A stretch of 55,221 nt of DNA from Oscillospiraceae bacterium (lineage in GTDB: Bacteria > Bacillota > Clostridia > UBA1212). The notes beneath the pieces are model-generated. The model worked only from the letters and a program-made list of their open reading frames with translations. It did not search any database and was not told where the DNA came from. The stretch covers positions 1 to 55,221 of the forward strand of contig SVJA01000013.1 in the NCBI GenBank assembly GCA_015069195.1. Reading direction: 5' to 3'. The position numbers and the translations under genes are program-made. Of this stretch, positions 50,232 to 55,221 are shown in pieces; the first letter of the stretch is position 1; every line of letters begins with the position of its first letter.

Positions 50232-53200
50232 ATGAAGAAACGTATTTTAAGTTTTGTAATTATGGTTTGCGTGGCATTTACCTCTGTTACGGCCGGATAT
50301 AGTTTTCCATTGGAAAATGTTGTCGAAGCTGCTACAGCGCCGGTAAACTATAATGTTTTTGAACAAAATGACACTGTCTGGAAGGATTTTGATCCGTCAG
50401 GCGGGGCTGACCCGTGTCCGATAGGCCCTCAGGGTTGCGGCCTTTTTTCTATTGCCAACGCAGTTTATCATCTTACCGGAAATACTGTAGATATGCGTGA
50501 ATTGTCGGTTTGGGCATGGACTAACGGATATTATAAAGCGGCAGGTGCTACATATCGTTGGCAGCTTTATCCTAATCTTGCTGCGAAATTCGGATCTAAG
50601 TATGGTTTTACGACTCCTGTTAAATGGACAAACGGAAAAGCATCTGACACACAGCTTCTCAATCATCTTGCAAATGGCGGTACGGCTGTTGCTCATGTTT
50701 ACGGACACTTTATTTGTCTGGCCGGGTATGATGCAGCCTCCGGAAGAGTACTTGTTCTTGACTCTGCACCTGATTATGAAAGACGTTTTACACAGAGTGG
50801 CGGAAGCTGGCTTACTGTTTCGGAACTTTCCGGAGAGAGTAGTTATATGATAGTTACAGGGTACTGTCTTTTGAGCAAAGCTTCTGCATCTGTAACTAAT
50901 TATACTGCAAGCACATCGGTCGCATCGGGTAGTGGTTCTGTTTTCTTTGCAAACGATCATACTTCCTGGAAATTCGGTGCGGGCAGTACGGTTTTCTTTA
51001 AAACAATTCCTGCTTCGGGATATAAAGTTTCTTCGATAACGGTAAACGGAACTGCTATAGCTGTAAGCAATAACGGTGATACTGCTTCGTATGCTTTTAC
51101 AATGCCTTCTGCCAACGCTACAGTAAGCGTTAAATTTACAACAGGCGGTAAAACATACAATACTGCATTACTTACATCAGCCGCTTCATATGATGTAAAT
51201 GCAGGTCTTATAGCACGTGCGGATTGTGCTGTTCCAAATACTTACATCGGACTTTTCCCTGCAAGTGCAACTACTTATACAAAGAATACTGCCGTATTCT
51301 ATTATTCTGCACCTCAGTATTGGTATTTCGGTGTTGATAGTGCAAACGGACCGTATTCATCAACAAGGCATTTGCAGTGTGGATTGCGTGGAGGAAATTA
51401 TCTTTCATACGGTGCAGGTTCATTTAAAGTACTTTTGTTTAATTCTTCCGGTTCGGTTGTGTCAAATATACTTAATGTTACTTTGTCAGGTACCGCGAAC
51501 CATTATGGTGCGTTAACTTTTATTCCCGGAAATAGTACGGGCGGAAACACCGGTGGCGGTACGAGCGGCGGCACAACCGGAGGTACTGATACTACATTGT
51601 ATACTGTTTCTATCTCATCGACATCCGGTGGTACTGCACATTTTGGTAACGGTGTTTTATCAGGACAGGTTACCGCAGGAACTGTTGTAAATTATCAGGT
51701 TGATCCAAGTGCCGGCTATGTTGTTTCAAAGATTCTTGTAAACGGGGTATCTCAGACGATACAAAATAATGGCGGAAGTTATGTGTATAACTTCATAATG
51801 ACTGCACAGACTACAACGGTTTCTGTAACGTTTTCTAAAGCAAGTTCGAGTGCTTTCCCGAGTAATGACATCATATTCGATAATGATGCATCTGTGTCTT
51901 GGATAAAAAATTCAGGACTTTCTGCTGCGAGTGTAGAACTTACAACGGATGCAAACAGCGATACTTATATGAAAATAACGGCTGCGGCGTCTAATGATCC
52001 GCAGGTGAATATGAATTTTAAGCAACTTGATACCTTGAGTGCGTCTTCATACAAATATATGGTTATTACTGCCAGAACAACTTCTTCAAATACATTCGGA
52101 AAAATGTATCTTTGTCCGGGATCAATAACAGGCGCGACAGAAGATTGTACTGCAACATGGAATTGGAATAACGACGGACTTTGGCATGACTATTTGATTG
52201 ACCTTTCCGGTAAAACAAATTGGACGGGAAATCTTAATCTCATCAGATTTGACTTCTTTGACGGAACTACTACAAATGGTATGGCACTTGATCTTCGTTC
52301 AATAAAGTTCTATACGAGCTCTCCGTCAACTCCGACGATAAAGACTAATAAGACATCATATACTGTAGGTGAGAGCATTACGCTTAATTACTCCGGCCTT
52401 GACAGTTATCTTTCTACACAACAAAATCAGATTCCGTTCATCGCGATATATGCAAAGGGTACGGAACCGGGATCCGCTCCTGCAGGTCTTTACACAATGG
52501 TAACCGCTGCAAGCGGAAAGGCTGTTTATCCTACCGATGCCGTAGGTGGTTTGTACTTTGGTAAAACACTTGCCGCGGGTACTTATAAGGCTTGGATTGC
52601 TTATGATGCTCAAGGTACATCCGACGCATATAACTTAGGAAATGTTCATTATGCTGCAGCAAGTTCGAGTTATGAGTTCACAATTGTCGAAAATACTCCG
52701 ACATTGCACAAAGTCAGCACCAAAGTTGTGTCCGGTCAAGGCGTAGCTCATTTCGGCGGAAATATTACATCAGCGGATGTTTACTCAGGTTCTACATTTA
52801 ATTACCAGGTAACACCAAGCGCAGGTTATAAAGTAACAAAAATTTCTATAAATGGAGTAGACCAGACAATATTAAACAGCGGCGGAGATGCTATATACTC
52901 ATATACGATGGGTGCTGAAGATACTGTAATTTCAGTAACATTCTCTGCTATCACATACAAAATTACAGTAACAACTCCGACCAATGGTACTGTTACACTT
53001 ACAAACAACTCGACGGGTGCCACTATTACCAGCGGCAGCAGTGTTGCACACGGAACAGTTATCAAAGTAACAGCCACCGCTAATACCGGTTATCAGCTCA
53101 GCACTCTTAAGGCAGGCAGCACAAGCCTCAGCAGCGGCGGTACATTTACTGTCAGCGCAGCTACTACTGTTACTGCTACGTTTGCAAAGAAAACATATGC

Positions 53201-55221
53201 TATAACAATTACTAACCCGACAGGTGCTACTATCACTCTTAAAGACGCTTCAGGTAATGCTGTTGCAAGCGGCGCCAATGTAGCTCACGGTACTGTCCTT
53301 ACTGTTACTCTTACTCCTTCTTCGGGTTACAGAGTAAAGACTGTTACAATCGGTGGTACTGCTAAAAAAACATATACAACAATGTCTACAACTGCTGTGA
53401 CTTACAGCCACACAGTTTCAGCAGCCACTACTATTTCCGGTACAGCAGGAAAGATATATAAGGTTTCGTTCAGCCAGCCTACAGGCGGTACTATCGCGGT
53501 TACAAACAACTCAAGCGGTGCTGCTATCAGCTCAGGAAGTTATGTTGATACAGGTACGGTTATCAAAGTAACTGCTACTGCAAGTACCGGCTACAATCTG
53601 AGTACTCTTAAAGCAGGCAGTACAACTTTAAGCAGCGGCGGTACATACACTGTCAGCGCGGCTACTACGGTTTCTGCTACATTTGCAAAGAAAACATACA
53701 AGGTTACAGTATCTGCTTCAAACGGTACTGTAACTCTTAAGGATGCTTCCGGCAATGCTATCGCAAGCGGTGCTACTGTTGAACACGGAACAGTTATCAC
53801 TGTAACTGCTACACCTGCTACGGGTTATAAGCTCAGCACTCTTAAGGCAGGCAGCACAAGCCTCAGCAGCGGCGGTACATTTACTCTCACTGCGGATACT
53901 ACTGTCACAGGTACATTTACAAAGCAGTCTTACACGATGACAATAACTAATCCTACAGGCGGTACGATTACAGTTACAGATGCATCGGGTAATGCCGTAA
54001 CAACCGGTACTGCAGTTGCATATAAGTCAGTACTTACAGTTACACTTACTCCTTCTTCCGGTTACAGAGTAAAGACAATTACAGTAAATGGTACATCTAA
54101 GAAAACCAACTCTACCATAAGTTCCGCTGCAGTTACTTACTCCTACACAGTCGGAGCTGCTGCATTTACATTGTCCGGTACTTGCGGAAAGATATATAAA
54201 GTTTCTTTCAGCCAGCCTACAGGCGGTACTATCGCAGTTACAAACAATTCAACAGGTGCTACTATCAGCTCAGGAAGTTATGTTGACACAGGCACGGTTA
54301 TTAAAGTAACTGCTACTCCGAGCACAGGTTACAATCTGAGCACTCTTAAGGCAGGCAGTACAACTTTAAGCAGCGGCGGTACATACACTGTCAGTGCAGC
54401 TACTACTGTTTCTGCTACGTTTGCAAAGAAGACATACAAGATTACAATAACTGCTCCGACAAACGGTACTATTACAATTACAAACAACGCTACAGGCGAT
54501 GCTATTGCAAATGGTGCTACTGTTGAGCATGGCACAGTAATCAAAGTTACTGCTACTCCGAGCACAGGTTACAGCCTCAGCTCACTTAAGGCAGGCAGTA
54601 CATCACTCAGCAGCGGCGACACTTATACTGTCAATGCGGCTACTACTGTTGCTGCTACATTTACTGCTATTGAGTATAATGTAACAATCGCAGTTGCAGG
54701 CGGTAGCGGTACTGCTGCTTTTGCAGATGGCACAACATCTACAAAGGGTACAATCGGTCAGAGCATTTCATATACTCTTACACCGGCTACAGGCTACAAA
54801 GTTTCTAAAATTACTGTAAACGGAACTTCTGTTTCCGTTACAAACAGCGGAGCTACTGCTACTTACACTCTTACTATGACAGCGGCTGAGACTGCAATCT
54901 CGGTTACATTCGCAAAGAAAACATACGCTGTTTCAGTAGGAGAAGTTACAAACGGTACTGTTACACTCAGCTCCACAGGAAACATTTCTTACAACACAAC
55001 AATCACTGTTACAGCTACTCCGAATGAAGGATATGAACTTGATCAGATCTTCGTAAACGGTACTGCTATTTCAGGCAATACATTTAAAGTAACAAAAGCT
55101 TCTACAGTTACTGCTACATTCAAGAAGATTCAGTGTGCAGTTTCCGTAGGTACTGTTTCCAATGGTAAAGTTACTATCAGTCCGACAGGTACAGTTGACT
55201 ACGGTACAACAATCACTGTTA
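50232..55221 (+). CDS. giant secreted C39-like cysteine peptidase with long tandem array (partial)
   Basis: Open from ATG 50232 to the window end (at least 1663 residues), truncated. The signal peptide (MKKRILSFVIMVCVAF) matches the 32072 gene. A papain-like domain has Cys69 (PQGCGLFSIANAV), His159 (GHFICLAGYD) and Asp177 (VLDSAP). Then: an HFGN-like module, a beta region and GGNTGGG linker, a second HFGN module, a DDIIFD module (about 545-695), an Ig-like module, a third HFGN module (about 825-905) and, from about 905, at least ten beta repeats of 70-90 residues (YKVTVS.., YTMTIT.., IYKVSFSQ..). A secreted adhesin or wall protein; a dockerin may lie past the edge. Confidence 0.82.
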   Translation, partial: MKKRILSFVIMVCVAFTSVTAGYSFPLENVVEAATAPVNYNVFEQNDTVWKDFDPSGGADPCPIGPQGCGLFSIANAVYHLTGNTVDMRELSVWAWTNGYYKAAGATYRWQLYPNLAAKFGSKYGFTTPVKWTNGKASDTQLLNHLANGGTAVAHVYGHFICLAGYDAASGRVLVLDSAPDYERRFTQSGGSWLTVSELSGESSYMIVTGYCLLSKASASVTNYTASTSVASGSGSVFFANDHTSWKFGAGSTVFFKTIPASGYKVSSITVNGTAIAVSNNGDTASYAFTMPSANATVSVKFTTGGKTYNTALLTSAASYDVNAGLIARADCAVPNTYIGLFPASATTYTKNTAVFYYSAPQYWYFGVDSANGPYSSTRHLQCGLRGGNYLSYGAGSFKVLLFNSSGSVVSNILNVTLSGTANHYGALTFIPGNSTGGNTGGGTSGGTTGGTDTTLYTVSISSTSGGTAHFGNGVLSGQVTAGTVVNYQVDPSAGYVVSKILVNGVSQTIQNNGGSYVYNFIMTAQTTTVSVTFSKASSSAFPSNDIIFDNDASVSWIKNSGLSAASVELTTDANSDTYMKITAAASNDPQVNMNFKQLDTLSASSYKYMVITARTTSSNTFGKMYLCPGSITGATEDCTATWNWNNDGLWHDYLIDLSGKTNWTGNLNLIRFDFFDGTTTNGMALDLRSIKFYTSSPSTPTIKTNKTSYTVGESITLNYSGLDSYLSTQQNQIPFIAIYAKGTEPGSAPAGLYTMVTAASGKAVYPTDAVGGLYFGKTLAAGTYKAWIAYDAQGTSDAYNLGNVHYAAASSSYEFTIVENTPTLHKVSTKVVSGQGVAHFGGNITSADVYSGSTFNYQVTPSAGYKVTKISINGVDQTILNSGGDAIYSYTMGAEDTVISVTFSAITYKITVTTPTNGTVTLTNNSTGATITSGSSVAHGTVIKVTATANTGYQLSTLKAGSTSLSSGGTFTVSAATTVTATFAKKTYAITITNPTGATITLKDASGNAVASGANVAHGTVLTVTLTPSSGYRVKTVTIGGTAKKTYTTMSTTAVTYSHTVSAATTISGTAGKIYKVSFSQPTGGTIAVTNNSSGAAISSGSYVDTGTVIKVTATASTGYNLSTLKAGSTTLSSGGTYTVSAATTVSATFAKKTYKVTVSASNGTVTLKDASGNAIASGATVEHGTVITVTATPATGYKLSTLKAGSTSLSSGGTFTLTADTTVTGTFTKQSYTMTITNPTGGTITVTDASGNAVTTGTAVAYKSVLTVTLTPSSGYRVKTITVNGTSKKTNSTISSAAVTYSYTVGAAAFTLSGTCGKIYKVSFSQPTGGTIAVTNNSTGATISSGSYVDTGTVIKVTATPSTGYNLSTLKAGSTTLSSGGTYTVSAATTVSATFAKKTYKITITAPTNGTITITNNATGDAIANGATVEHGTVIKVTATPSTGYSLSSLKAGSTSLSSGDTYTVNAATTVAATFTAIEYNVTIAVAGGSGTAAFADGTTSTKGTIGQSISYTLTPATGYKVSKITVNGTSVSVTNSGATATYTLTMTAAETAISVTFAKKTYAVSVGEVTNGTVTLSSTGNISYNTTITVTATPNEGYELDQIFVNGTAISGNTFKVTKASTVTATFKKIQCAVSVGTVSNGKVTISPTGTVDYGTTITV
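52948..55221 (+). repeat. tandem beta-repeat array with a 738-bp higher-order duplication
   Basis: Repeat types in order: A (52948), B (53200), C (53455), D (53697), B' (53935), C' (54190), D' (54435), E (54670), F (54930), G (55135 on). The B-C-D block recurs as B'-C'-D' with exact offset 738 bases (53451 to 54189), 246 codons. C and C' are nearly identical at DNA level. The array continues past the window. Confidence 0.85.

Noticed and set aside
52826-54565. Several minus-strand frames over the beta-repeat array
   Set aside because: Low-complexity Val/Ala-rich shadows of the plus-strand repeats.

Overview
The window reads as a stretch of a low-to-medium GC, Gram-positive, probably spore-forming gut Clostridia (Oscillospiraceae/Ruminococcaceae-like) chromosome. 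Support for this comes from strong AGGAGG ribosome binding sites with frequent TTG/GTG starts, a GerW/YtfJ sporulation protein with its DUF2953 partner, a CotH-type lipoprotein, type I dockerins on secreted proteins, and many lipoproteins and cell-surface proteins with Thr/Pro linkers. No cohesin, rRNA, intact tRNA, transposase or CRISPR array is visible.

Layout. 1-1768: probably the right end of an integrated element, two membrane-protein genes ending at the 3' half of a tRNA-Asn gene. 1849-4476: two tandem paralogous surface proteins, each with its own consensus promoter and terminator. 4549-8171: an orphan Cas4-like/DnaQ fusion (DUF2779), a WYL regulator, and ytfI/ytfJ-like genes. 8210-11005 (minus): a D-Ala-D-Ala carboxypeptidase with scpA and scpB. 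11178-14533: an overlapping pseudopilin-like (TadE/TadG) trio. 14633-16736: a 6-phosphogluconate dehydrogenase homologue that has lost catalytic residues, and a membrane protein. 16895-23598: an in-frame PGK-TPI glycolytic fusion, a membrane protein, then ilvB-ilvN-cimA for isoleucine precursors. 23772-27003: a PC4/YdbC protein, comF and a CotH lipoprotein; comF contains five consecutive long palindromes. 27070-31277 (minus): two paralogous glycoside-hydrolase-like proteins translationally joined to an ABC-F ATPase.

31417-37979: a GNAT enzyme, a secreted C39-like cysteine peptidase with three beta repeats, a PnuC-type transporter behind a strong leader terminator with a competing hairpin, a beta-lactamase-fold hydrolase and a dockerin-bearing GH73 glucosaminidase. 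38345-44634 is accessory and AT-rich: a DUF4143 ATPase; a two-gene candidate defence operon (Dam-type methylase plus a PD-(D/E)XK/DGQHR protein); a LMW tyrosine phosphatase; and a 1.2-kb AbiF-type HEPN cassette with one structured RNA upstream and a related one downstream, bracketed by a 24-bp exact direct repeat. 44657-46624: a rhodanese lipoprotein, a ZIP transporter and a nitroreductase. 46700 to the window end: two very large secreted modular proteins, one with a dockerin and one with a C39-like peptidase head and a long tandem array (cut by the window edge).

How they fit together. The secreted proteins at 24874, 32072, 35859, 46700 and 50232 share a small set of modules (a beta repeat with an HFGN motif, a DDIIFD-type jelly-roll-like module, an Ig-like module, dockerin), so they look like one shuffled surface repertoire. 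The segment 39686-44634 is the best place to look for a poorly described system, mainly the Dam/DGQHR pair and the AbiF gene flanked by twin RNAs.
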